From positions 124,001 through 188,000 of the forward strand of contig NZ_CAKLPY010000003.1 of assembly GCF_923079645.1 (NCBI RefSeq): a stretch of DNA of 64,000 nucleotides. Direction: 5' to 3'. Origin of the DNA: Emticicia aquatica (GTDB lineage Bacteria > Bacteroidota > Bacteroidia > Cytophagales > Spirosomataceae). Positions 9,174 through 17,372 of the stretch are shown one piece after another (position 1 is the stretch's first letter; each line of letters starts with the position of its first letter). The notes below the pieces were generated by a model. That model did no database searches. It saw only the letters and a list, made by a program, of their open reading frames with translations, and had not been told where the DNA came from. The position numbers were made by a program, and so were the translations under genes.

Positions 9174-10403
9174 AACCTTACCCAAAGTTTGGGTCTTCAT
9201 TTCAGTTTCTTGCCATTCTTTTTCAGCATCAGAATCAGCCGTGATGCCACAACCTGCATAAAGCGTTGCAACATTATTTTGCAATTTCATGGTTCGAAGA
9301 TTAACAAAAATATGTGATTCAGTTAATCCATCAGCAGATGGGGTATTTACAGGCCCCAGAAAACCACTATAAAATTCACGATTATAGCCTTCATTGGCCA
9401 AAATAAAATCAGTAGCAGGTATTTTTGGCATTCCACAAACTGCCGATGTTGGATGCAGCAAATCCAGCATAACAGTGGCCAATTGTGGAAAATTTATATC
9501 CATTGTATTGATGATAATATCGGTTCGTAAGTGCATCAAATTGCCTGCAATGATAGTTTTAGGCCCCTCTTCCTCAAATTCTCTGACCCTGATTTTTTTC
9601 AAGCAATTAATAATATATCTGGTTACAAACGATTGTTCTTCAATCTCTTTTTGTCGCCATAAGGCCTCCGAAGGTTTTATCAAGTTTCCTTCACAGTCAA
9701 ACGCCGATTGCGTACCTGCAAGTGCCATTGTACGGAAAATACCTTTTGAGTCTTGACTTACCAATGTTTCTGGGGAAGCACCCATCCAAACAACGCCTAA
9801 ATGTGGTAGAGAAACTACAGAAACAAAAGCAGCAGGATATGTTTTACACAATTTATCGAAAACCGAAACTACATCGAAATCTGAAGATAAAATAACGTGT
9901 TTTGTGCGAGAAAGAACAACTTTTTGAAATAATCCAGATTCAATTTGATTAATTCCATTTGAAACCAAACGTATAAAATCTTCTTTTTGGGTTTCATGCG
10001 TTGTGGTTTTGAGATTTTCTTGAGGAATCGAAATAGAATGATTACCTAAATCGTTCATTAATTCAAGAAATTGAGGATTAATTGATGTCGGCGAAATAAT
10101 CTCTTCTAAACGCTCGTCTGTTTCGGTTTCTTTGAAAAGGTAATGTAAATCAGCTTTCAAAAAAAATGTTTCAGTACCATCTGGATTAACAAAAGGAGAA
10201 AAGGCAAAACCCGACCCAATTTCTTCAAAATCTATTTTTGTTTTTTTCGGAATTTCATTGAATGAAGATAAAAAATGCTTGTCGCTTTGTCGAGGTAAAC
10301 GCCACATTACGCTTGGATAAGCCAACTTTTTGCTTGCATTCCACAGGTTTTGGCGAGAACGGAGTGTCGCCCATTTATTTTTTTCAAGAAATGATGTTGT
10401 CAT
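9156..10403 (-). CDS. menF: isochorismate synthase (chorismate-binding family)
   Basis: Converts chorismate to isochorismate, the first step of menaquinone synthesis. The C-terminal chorismate-binding domain (about residues 150-410) carries the family motifs GASPETLVS, LAGT, HPTSAVCGMPK, GFLGPV and LYAGCGI. The start is put at ATG 10403, because the longer reading begins with TTG at 10427. The N-terminal half is variable, as is usual. EntC-type enzymes for siderophores are nearly identical in sequence, but no siderophore genes are nearby, so the menaquinone role is preferred. The gene stands alone and converges on the barrel-protein gene. Confidence 0.88.
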   Translation of the reverse strand: MTTSFLEKNKWATLRSRQNLWNASKKLAYPSVMWRLPRQSDKHFLSSFNEIPKKTKIDFEEIGSGFAFSPFVNPDGTETFFLKADLHYLFKETETDERLEEIISPTSINPQFLELMNDLGNHSISIPQENLKTTTHETQKEDFIRLVSNGINQIESGLFQKVVLSRTKHVILSSDFDVVSVFDKLCKTYPAAFVSVVSLPHLGVVWMGASPETLVSQDSKGIFRTMALAGTQSAFDCEGNLIKPSEALWRQKEIEEQSFVTRYIINCLKKIRVREFEEEGPKTIIAGNLMHLRTDIIINTMDINFPQLATVMLDLLHPTSAVCGMPKIPATDFILANEGYNREFYSGFLGPVNTPSADGLTESHIFVNLRTMKLQNNVATLYAGCGITADSDAEKEWQETEMKTQTLGKVLNNEV

Positions 10404-10582
10404 TATTAAATGCGGAAATCCGCTCAATCAATTGTCAATAGACGTTGGTCAATTTGACCAATAAGTCTGTTTTAAGTAAACAAATTTTAAAAGAAAATAT
10501 TCCGAAAAATAGCAGAAGTTTTTTGGAATATTGATATTCGTATGTTTTTTGCTCTAAATAATGCAAAACTAAAATTTTATCA

Positions 10583-11920
10583 ATGAAAAAAGTACTTTAT
10601 CTATTAGTTATATTGTCATTTTCGTCGTTTGCTGCAAACATCGAAGGCATACAATTTACTGAAGGCTCATGGGCACAAATACTTGATAAAGCACAAAAAC
10701 AAGATAAACTTATTTTTATTGATATTTACACAACTTGGTGTGGCCCTTGCAAAGTGATGTCAGAAAAAGTTTTTACCGACTCAAGAGTTGGTGAAAAATT
10801 CAATGAAAAATTCATGAATTTTAAAATTGATGCCGAAAAAGGTGAAGGAATTGAGTTAGCAAAAAAATATGCAATTACGGCTTATCCAACTTATTTGTTT
10901 GTCAATGGTAGCGGAGAATTGGTTTATCGAATGATTGGTGCAATACCTATTGACAAATTTTTGAATGAAGCTGAAAAAGCTCTTACTGCTGGAAAAAGCT
11001 ATAAATCTTCCGAAAATTTAGAAAAAGATTTTAATGCAGGTAGAAGAGATGCCGATTTTTTGTATGAGTACATGAAGCGAAAAAACTTGAATGGTGGCGA
11101 AAATGCCTCTTTGTTAGATGAATATCTAAAAGTGATTCCAGCGTCTTTGTATAAAACTGAAAAAGTCCTTTTATTGATTTCGGAAAATATTGGAACGGTT
11201 GATTCTAAGGCCTTTGAGATTTTGCAAGAGGCTTTAGATAGATACCTAAATATGACTGCTCAACAACAAAAATATGTGTTGAGTGGACTTTCAAAAGCGA
11301 AAAGAAATACCTTTAAAAAAGCCATTGATAGCCGTGATAAAGCCATGTTGGAACGACTAATAGATGCTGTGAGAGCAACGTCATATAGTGCAACTGGATT
11401 TGAGGCCGAAGAAAAGCAATTTCGATTGGAATTTGCAAAAATCACAAGAGATGGCGAGAATTTTAAGAAAATTGCAACAAGAGAATGTGCTAAGTTAATG
11501 GCAAAAACTATGAATGATTTAGTTGCCGAAACCCAACAAAATATTATAAAATTTAAAGAAAGTGCAAGGCTAAAAAAACTAGATGAATCAACGCCACAGT
11601 TTCAAATGATTCTGGATAATTTGGTTGATAATGCTCAAAAAACTACATCTTTTCTCCTCAACGAATATGCTTGGGGATATGTTCAAATGATTTCAAATCA
11701 AAAAGATTTAGAACAAGCTTTAATTTGGTCTGAAAGAGCCATTTCGTTGGCAGAAACACCTGCAAATTTGGATACTTACGCCAATTTACTCATCAAGTTA
11801 GGTCGAAAAAAAGAGGCAATAAAAGCAGAGAAAAAGGCTATTAAATTAGGTAAGAAAGAAGGCGGAGATGTAAAAGACTTGCAACAAACCTTGAAAGAGA
11901 TAAGAAACAGCAATAATTAG
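10583..11920 (+). CDS. exported thioredoxin-fold protein with helical C-terminal domain
   Basis: A signal peptide (MKKVLYLLVILSFSSFAANI) is followed by a thioredoxin domain (about residues 25-135) with the redox motif WCGPC at about 51-55 and the cis-Pro region AYPTYLF. The remaining ~300 residues are helical and end in repeats resembling tetratricopeptides (ALIWSERAISLAETPANLDTYANLL, KKEAIKAEKKAIKLGKKEG). It probably acts in the periplasm as a thiol oxidoreductase whose C-terminal helices bind partners. Two related thioredoxin-fold genes follow within 2 kb. Confidence 0.85.
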   Translation: MKKVLYLLVILSFSSFAANIEGIQFTEGSWAQILDKAQKQDKLIFIDIYTTWCGPCKVMSEKVFTDSRVGEKFNEKFMNFKIDAEKGEGIELAKKYAITAYPTYLFVNGSGELVYRMIGAIPIDKFLNEAEKALTAGKSYKSSENLEKDFNAGRRDADFLYEYMKRKNLNGGENASLLDEYLKVIPASLYKTEKVLLLISENIGTVDSKAFEILQEALDRYLNMTAQQQKYVLSGLSKAKRNTFKKAIDSRDKAMLERLIDAVRATSYSATGFEAEEKQFRLEFAKITRDGENFKKIATRECAKLMAKTMNDLVAETQQNIIKFKESARLKKLDESTPQFQMILDNLVDNAQKTTSFLLNEYAWGYVQMISNQKDLEQALIWSERAISLAETPANLDTYANLLIKLGRKKEAIKAEKKAIKLGKKEGGDVKDLQQTLKEIRNSNN

Positions 11921-12024
11921 CAATTGATTTTAAGCTTTTTCAATGAAATTCTTCATAAAGGTTTAAGCCTATTGAAAAAGGGCAAGAAATTTGTAATTGA
12001 TATAGCTAAACAATAGCAGATTTA

Positions 12025-12477
12025 ATGAAGAAAATAGTTTTAACCATGAGTGTAATATCACTCATCGTATTTGTGTATGCCTGTGGTAGAGGAAATATTA
12101 GCCAATTGAGTTTTGTAAAGAATAGTGATAAAACGATGGAGCAAATGATTGCCGAAGCAAAACGGCAGCGAAAAGTATTGTTTGTGGATGTCTATACCAC
12201 GTGGTGCGGGCCTTGCAAGTGGATGGATGAACATACGTTTAAAGATAGCCGAGTGACAGAGAAATTCAATAAAACGTTTCTAAATTTTAAAGTTGATGGC
12301 GAGTCGTTTGATGGTGTAAATGTTGGCATTAATTATAGAATAGATTCATTTCCTACATATTTATTTATTAGTCCAGAAGGAAAAGTATTGCACCGAATTG
12401 AAGGTACTATGCCACCAGAAATGCTTATTCAAGAAGCGGATTTTGTGATAAAGAGAAATCAAAGCGAAAAGCATTAA
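12025..12477 (+). CDS. thioredoxin-fold lipoprotein
   Basis: A 150-residue protein with a lipoprotein signal (hydrophobic segment ending VYACG, Cys about 20) and one thioredoxin domain with WCGPC near residue 62 followed by KWMDEHTF, and the cis-Pro segment SFPTYLF. It resembles the N-terminal domain of the gene at 10583 (same spacing, same DSRVxEKFN segment), so the two are probably paralogues. It would be anchored to a membrane, facing the periplasm. The gap from the upstream gene is about 100 bp. Confidence 0.83.
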   Translation: MKKIVLTMSVISLIVFVYACGRGNISQLSFVKNSDKTMEQMIAEAKRQRKVLFVDVYTTWCGPCKWMDEHTFKDSRVTEKFNKTFLNFKVDGESFDGVNVGINYRIDSFPTYLFISPEGKVLHRIEGTMPPEMLIQEADFVIKRNQSEKH

Positions 12478-12868
12478 TTTTGATAAATGATTAAAAATAC
12501 TCACATTTATTAGCGATTTTTTTAATTTTTTCAAAAAGAATGCGTAAAAACCCCTAGTGAATAACGTATTTTCCCGCTATGCTTTAATGTTCTGCCGTCG
12601 TACATTTGTGTTCACAGCCGTGAAACATGATTTAACCTTTTGTATCCAAAATAACTTTGCTTTAATTTACTTATAAGGATTGTAGCCGTAGAAAACATAT
12701 AGAAAACTTGTCTTTTAAACTTTCTAAAATAAAAATACTTTTTGGTTAAAACCGTTACAAAATTAAAAATTTAATTACTAAATTCAGACAATTTACGCCA
12801 GTCATGAATAACTAAAAAAGCCCGATTCTCATTATGAAAATCGGGCTTAATTTTTTAGACAAAGCAAC
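12478..12868. other. 391-bp gap between convergent genes
   Basis: No convincing protein gene. On the plus strand there are two perfect matches to the Bacteroidota -7 consensus TAnnTTTG (TACATTTG at 12601-12608 and TAACTTTG at 12652-12659), though without a properly spaced -33 element. A bidirectional terminator follows at 12818-12848. A short untranslated RNA could be made here; this is only a suggestion. Confidence 0.3.
12818..12848. terminator. bidirectional rho-independent terminator
   Basis: A perfect 10-bp GC-containing stem (12818-12827 / 12839-12848) with an 11-nt loop. It is followed by T6 on the plus strand and has A6 before it, giving T6 on the minus strand. It serves the thioredoxin gene ending at 12869 on the minus strand. 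Confidence 0.8.
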
Positions 12869-13429
12869 TTATAATTTTGTTAATATAGTTTTGAATACTT
12901 CTTTGTAAGTGCCTGTTTTATATTGTTCAAAAGGTTCTTTTTTATTATAATCTCCCCCTAAATACGTCACGATTTGGTGAAAAGCTTTGGCATCCAAATA
13001 ACCTGGTAATGGTTGAATCATGTTGTATTGAGCATCTAAAAAAACGGTTGTCGGATAACTCATTTTTCCTTGAAGCAAAGCCAATGCTGCTTGATTTGCC
13101 CCACTTTTTTCATCAAAAATGTATTTTGTGTTCCCAATAACAATATCTTGTTTCGACTCGGCATCAAGTTTTACCATGTAGAAGTTTTTATTGAGATAAT
13201 CAATTACTTCGGGGTTTGTGTAGGTTTCTTTATCCATTACTTTACACCATCCGCACCATGCAGTATAAACATCAATTATTGTTTTGCGAGGTTCCTTTTG
13301 GGTACGATTGTAAGCTTCTTGAATTGTTAGCCACTCAACTTCTTTTTTTTTCGTTGATGAAGCAGTGTGTTGAGCAAAAATGAAATTACTAACACATATA
13401 AACATCAAAAAAAAGTATATTTTCTTCAT
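12869..13429 (-). CDS. exported thioredoxin-fold protein (WCGWC)
   Basis: A 186-residue protein with a signal peptide (MKKIYFFLMFICVSNFIFAQ) and one thioredoxin domain. The redox motif is WCGWC near residue 59 (TAWCGWCKVMD). The cis-Pro region is MSYPTTVFLD and the domain ends in a helix (AKAFHQIVTYLGGDY). CGWC-type exported thioredoxins in this phylum are usually DsbD-gamma or DUF255-like thiol reductases. It is the third thioredoxin-fold gene in 3 kb but on the opposite strand from the other two. Confidence 0.85.
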   Translation of the reverse strand: MKKIYFFLMFICVSNFIFAQHTASSTKKKEVEWLTIQEAYNRTQKEPRKTIIDVYTAWCGWCKVMDKETYTNPEVIDYLNKNFYMVKLDAESKQDIVIGNTKYIFDEKSGANQAALALLQGKMSYPTTVFLDAQYNMIQPLPGYLDAKAFHQIVTYLGGDYNKKEPFEQYKTGTYKEVFKTILTKL

Positions 13430-13514
13430 TATTGTAGTTTTTTTAGATAAAAACGGTCTTATTATAAGTTTTAGTATATTTTATACAAATACTATACCGA
13501 ATTGTGGTTAAACC

Positions 13515-15074
13515 TCAAAGGGGGTATTTTGCAGATATAAATAGACCAATAGTTGATAAATGTACCTGTCCAAATCCAACTTTTGAAATGGGCATTTTAA
13601 AAAACGGCTCAGCTTGTAAACTTAATTTACCGAATATCTGACGTTCGTAACCCATCGAAAAATTCATAGTTCCTAAGTAATAAGGGCCTGTTTTACCCTC
13701 CCAATTTTTCCATTTTATTTTGGGGTCTGCTGGATTTTCATAGTTATAAACATACTGTTCTTTTAGCATAAAATAACTAGTCATTCCCGAACTTACAAAC
13801 CATCGACTGTTAGGTTTTTGAGTAATATCGTATCTAATATTTAATGGCACATCCAACATTTTGCAAGTAGCGTTGATGTCAACTAATGCAGGAGGATTTG
13901 GCCAATTGTAAGGCCACTCATACGATTCTGGATAAGAATCATAGTACTTCATCGAGCGAATAACACCTGTTTGAACACTAAAATGGTTGTTAAATCGGTA
14001 TTCAATGAGAGCGGCCCAATTACTGCCAAGTTTTGTGATTTCATCGGTAGTGATTAAACTCAAATCTGGTGAAATAGCCAAACGGAAATATAAACCTTTT
14101 TTAAACGCAGTACTTTGACTTTTCGGAATAATGATTGCATCAACTTTTTCTTCAAAAGTAATCTGTGGTAAATTAAAATTTGATTGAATAAGCAAATGCT
14201 TTGGTGAAAGTAGTGAAAGGTCTTTTAATGCTAAACGAATGTCTTTTTGCTCAGTATTTGAAGTAAACAATACATCTTTCTGAGTATTTACGTTATTTAT
14301 ATTTGCAGATGTTTGTGCTATATCATTGTCTTTTTCAAAAACATGAGTCTGTTTTGAGTCAATTTTTGAATATATATCGCTTGATTTTTGTGTTTTATTT
14401 TGCTTCTCAGAGAATGAACTCAAACGCAACTCAGAAGAGTTTCGTTTTTCCAAAACCTGAATTTTTGAGGATTGTGAATTATTTTTAGACAGAACTTTTT
14501 CTGCTGATTTGTTACGCTTATTAGTAGTTATATTTTTACCAGCATTGATATTCTGATCATCAAAATCAGTTTCTTTGACGGTATTTTTGATTGAGTTTTT
14601 TTCTTCTAAAAGAATCTCTTTTGTTGTAGATACGATGGGTTTATCGGAAATATTTACTGCACTGATTTTTTGTATTTTTTCATTAGCTAATATTGTATTT
14701 CTTTCGTTGTTTTCTTTGGTTTTTAAATTATCTGTATCAACTTTATCTGTATCTACATACTTTTGTCTAGGTGATTCAATTGGCGTTTTTTTAATGTTTT
14801 GGTTCACATTGCTTTGCATCTCATTTGATTGCCTTGATGAAGGTTGATAAAAATAATATCCTCCAATCAAAAGTAATAGACCAATCAAAAGCGATAAACC
14901 TTGTCTAAGTCGAGAACTTACTGCTCGACTACTTGACTGGGGCAATGCCGCATCAAGCTTTTGGCTCATTTTTGTCCATGAATCAGCATTAAAGTCTAGT
15001 TCAAATTCTTCAGCCGAATTTCTGAAAAGATTGTCTAACTCATCATCTGATAAATCATGTTGGTTTATATTCAT
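13515..15074 (-). CDS. membrane-anchored barrel-domain protein, probable sigma factor partner
   Basis: A 519-residue protein encoded 16 bp after an ECF sigma gene. The N-terminal ~60 residues are acidic and soluble (DLSDDELDNLFRNSAEEFE, FNADSWTKMSQKLD), followed by one membrane helix (about 66-82, LSLLIGLLLLIGGYYFY). Then come about 230 residues of low-complexity polar sequence rich in Lys, Asn and Ser. The C-terminal ~190 residues have barrel-like alternation (YFRLAISPDLSLI, ALIEYRFNNHFSVQTGVI, FISAKYPL). This layout, a cytoplasmic acidic head plus one helix plus an outer-membrane-like domain, is common beside ECF sigma genes in Cytophagales and suggests an anti-sigma or signalling role. That role is inferred. 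Confidence 0.65.
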   Translation of the reverse strand: MNINQHDLSDDELDNLFRNSAEEFELDFNADSWTKMSQKLDAALPQSSSRAVSSRLRQGLSLLIGLLLLIGGYYFYQPSSRQSNEMQSNVNQNIKKTPIESPRQKYVDTDKVDTDNLKTKENNERNTILANEKIQKISAVNISDKPIVSTTKEILLEEKNSIKNTVKETDFDDQNINAGKNITTNKRNKSAEKVLSKNNSQSSKIQVLEKRNSSELRLSSFSEKQNKTQKSSDIYSKIDSKQTHVFEKDNDIAQTSANINNVNTQKDVLFTSNTEQKDIRLALKDLSLLSPKHLLIQSNFNLPQITFEEKVDAIIIPKSQSTAFKKGLYFRLAISPDLSLITTDEITKLGSNWAALIEYRFNNHFSVQTGVIRSMKYYDSYPESYEWPYNWPNPPALVDINATCKMLDVPLNIRYDITQKPNSRWFVSSGMTSYFMLKEQYVYNYENPADPKIKWKNWEGKTGPYYLGTMNFSMGYERQIFGKLSLQAEPFFKMPISKVGFGQVHLSTIGLFISAKYPL

Positions 15075-15090
15075 TAACTTAAAAAAGTGA

Positions 15091-15672
15091 TTATATTTCT
15101 TTAAAGTCTGGATTCGATATTGACCTTTCTTCTTTCAAAATCATTTTTCTTAGGGCTTCTCTTGCTCTGGAAAGATTTGATTTTGACGTTCCAACTGATA
15201 TTCCGAGTTGTACACCTATTTCCTCATGTGAAAATCCATCAATAACAAACAAATTAAAGACCATTTTATAGCCTGATGGTAATTTTTGAATTAATTCAAT
15301 AAGTTCTTCGTGATTGAGTTGGCTTAGCGGACTGCTATCAACAGAAGAAACATTATATGCTTCTTCAATGTTTTCGTGGAAATAATGTTTTTGCTGACTC
15401 CGATAAAAATCTAATGCAGTATTGACAATAATACGCCTAAACCAAGCCTTAAAGGGGTATTTAGAATCATACTGGTCGCCTTTTGTAAAAACTTTCAAAA
15501 AACCATCATTTACAACTTCCAAAGCCTCTTCTCGGTTTTGAGTGTAACGCATGCACACGCCCATAGCAAACCCATAGAACTGTCGATAGAGTTTTTCTTG
15601 ACTCTTACGGTCTCCTTTAATACTCTTATAGAGTAATTCTTCCGGACTTTCTGTTGGCTGATTGTTCGCCAT
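15091..15672 (-). CDS. RNA polymerase ECF-type sigma factor
   Basis: A 193-residue sigma factor. Region 2 is at about residues 20-95 (EKLYRQFYGFAMGVCMRYTQ, EALEVVNDGFLKVF, FKAWFRRIIVNTALDFYRSQ) and region 4 at about 125-180 (LPSGYKMVFNLFVIDGFSH, IGVQLGISVGTSKSNLSRAREAL). It belongs to the same Bacteroidota class as sigma factors paired with barrel or anti-sigma proteins, as here with the gene at 13515. Its own promoter region is shared with the divergent DUF421 gene at 15832. Confidence 0.93.
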   Translation of the reverse strand: MANNQPTESPEELLYKSIKGDRKSQEKLYRQFYGFAMGVCMRYTQNREEALEVVNDGFLKVFTKGDQYDSKYPFKAWFRRIIVNTALDFYRSQQKHYFHENIEEAYNVSSVDSSPLSQLNHEELIELIQKLPSGYKMVFNLFVIDGFSHEEIGVQLGISVGTSKSNLSRAREALRKMILKEERSISNPDFKEI

Positions 15673-15831
15673 TTAGTATTGTACGTAAATTTTTTTTAAA
15701 TGGTTGCGTTTATTGATAATTTTACTCCAAGATTAGAAAAAAAAGTGGCAAAAAGCAAGTTGTCTTTGTCAAGAATATTTTTCTCAGTCTGTGATAAGTA
15801 ATAACATTTTATCAAAACGACTTATTGTATT

Positions 15832-16338
15832 ATGACGGAATATATCGACTTAGTGCTGCGAGCTGTTGCAGTTTATGGGTTTATAATTATCGCAATTAGG
15901 CTTTTCGGAAAAAAAGAATTGTCACAATTATCAGTAGTTGATTTAGTATTTATTTTGCTAATTAGTAATTCAGTGCAGAATGCAATGGTCGGTCCAAATA
16001 CCTCACTTGTTGGTGGAATGGTTGCCGCAAGTGCCTTGTTTATTGTGAATTATATTCTTAAAAAGCTTATTTATAATTTTCAACCAATTGGTAAATGGAT
16101 ACAAGGTGAGCCAATTACACTTATTTATGACGGCGTTGCGAATAAGAGAAATTTAGAAAAAGCAGGTTTTTCGATGCAAGAATTGGCAGCCGCTATTCGA
16201 GAACACGGTGTTGATAGTATTGAAAAAGTTGATTTAGCCATGCTTGAAGTCGATGGAAATATCAGTGTATTATCTGAAAATTTTAAGACCAAAACCCGAA
16301 AAAAAAGAATTCGTAAACCGTTAGGTAATTATCAATGA
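15832..16338 (+). CDS. DUF421 (YetF-type) membrane protein
   Basis: A 168-residue protein with three N-terminal membrane helices (about residues 5-22, 35-50 and 58-75) and a cytoplasmic C-terminal domain with the DUF421 pattern G-E-P-I-T-L-I-Y-D-G, then F-S-M-Q-E-L-A-A-A-I-R-E-H-G-V and LAMLEVDGNISVL. The domain fold is known from YetF/YdfR proteins; its biochemical role is unclear. The gene stands alone. Confidence 0.83.
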   Translation: MTEYIDLVLRAVAVYGFIIIAIRLFGKKELSQLSVVDLVFILLISNSVQNAMVGPNTSLVGGMVAASALFIVNYILKKLIYNFQPIGKWIQGEPITLIYDGVANKRNLEKAGFSMQELAAAIREHGVDSIEKVDLAMLEVDGNISVLSENFKTKTRKKRIRKPLGNYQ

Positions 16339-16393
16339 TATATTTTTCAAGCTATTTTTTGGAAACTTTGTTCAGCAGAAAATAGCTAATTTG

Positions 16394-16921
16394 TTACATA
16401 AACATTGTCTGTATTTCTTCTTTCAAAAATTTTAATGCTTCCATTGTAGGTTGCTGATTTTCAGAAATTACTTTCTCAAAGATTTTTTTAGAAAGATTGA
16501 TAGATGCCGAATTTGAGTCAATTTCGGTGGCAGATGTATTAACTAATGCCACCACATCATTCATCGCTTTGCGAATTTTTTCCCATGCTTCATGCGACAT
16601 ATAGACTTGCTGTGAAAGATTATGATTGAATTCTTCTCTAATTTCTTGAAGTATAAGTCTCTGATAGTCAATTGCTTGAATATCCATATTGTTAATTCTT
16701 ATGAGCAGATTATTAGGAGTGATACGTTCTAAAAATAAGGTCATTCGTTCGTAAGCTTGTAGGCGAATTGGTGTGACAAGTTCGGTATTTTTTTGTTTTA
16801 CTTCAAGTTGTTTTTGCTCAAACTGTTTTTCTAAAAAGGTTTGTACAGTTAAGTACATTCCGTATAAAACTGCTGCTGAAGGAATAAGGATTTTCAGTAA
16901 TTCGGTTATTGATTGCATCAT
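16394..16921 (-). CDS. single-helix membrane protein, unknown
   Basis: About 175 residues from the tandem Met codons at 16921/16918; a longer start at 16978 would add a poor leader. One membrane helix near the N-terminus (ILIPSAAVLYGMYLTVQTFL) is followed by a charged coiled-coil-like segment (LEKQFEQKQLEVKQKNTELV) and a helical domain. The motif PIRLQAYERMTLFLERI is typical of a conserved Bacteroidota hypothetical family. No function is known to me. Confidence 0.65.
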   Translation of the reverse strand: MMQSITELLKILIPSAAVLYGMYLTVQTFLEKQFEQKQLEVKQKNTELVTPIRLQAYERMTLFLERITPNNLLIRINNMDIQAIDYQRLILQEIREEFNHNLSQQVYMSHEAWEKIRKAMNDVVALVNTSATEIDSNSASINLSKKIFEKVISENQQPTMEALKFLKEEIQTMFM

Positions 16922-17025
16922 TGACTTTGTTTTTGTACTATGAGTGCTACAAAAGTAAGCAAGCAACTTGTGGTTCAAAAACCTACGGAGCTTTTTTATG
17001 AGTATATTTGTAGAAAATTATAAAT

Positions 17026-17304
17026 ATGGTAAGTCTTTCGGAAGTTGCACGTAATGAAATTTTAAAATCTTTAAATTCGTCCCAAATTCCTGCGGGCTAC
17101 GCTCTTCGTGTAGGTTTGAAAGGCGGGGCTTGCTCGGCAACCTACCTTTTGGGGCTTGATAAGGCAACTGAACACGACGAACTTTATGACATCGAAGGTG
17201 TTAATGTTTTGATTGATAAGCGACATTTAATGTATTTGATTGGTGTTCGGATTGATTATGCCGAAACAGAATCAGGAATGGGATTTACGATTCAAAAACA
17301 ATAA
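17026..17304 (+). CDS. IscA/HesB-family protein lacking the C-terminal cysteines
   Basis: A 92-residue beta-rich protein of the A-type iron-sulfur carrier fold. The N-terminal family pattern (A-x-x-E-I-L-K-S-L, ALRVGLKGGACSATYLL) carries the first conserved Cys at residue 36. Normal A-type carriers end with a C-G-C motif that supplies two more cluster ligands; here the chain stops at GMGFTIQKQ without it. It therefore probably binds iron or a cluster differently, or serves another role. No other isc/suf gene is nearby. Confidence 0.82.
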   Translation: MVSLSEVARNEILKSLNSSQIPAGYALRVGLKGGACSATYLLGLDKATEHDELYDIEGVNVLIDKRHLMYLIGVRIDYAETESGMGFTIQKQ

Positions 17305-17372
17305 AGTGGATAATCTGTTTTTGGCATGGTTTTCGATTAAACAGTTGGGTATTACTTATTAAATCGAATCAT

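Noticed and set aside
9156-10403. Anthranilate or aminodeoxychorismate synthase
   Set aside because: The motifs SAVCGMPK and GFLGPV and lack of a glutamine-amidotransferase partner fit isochorismate synthase.
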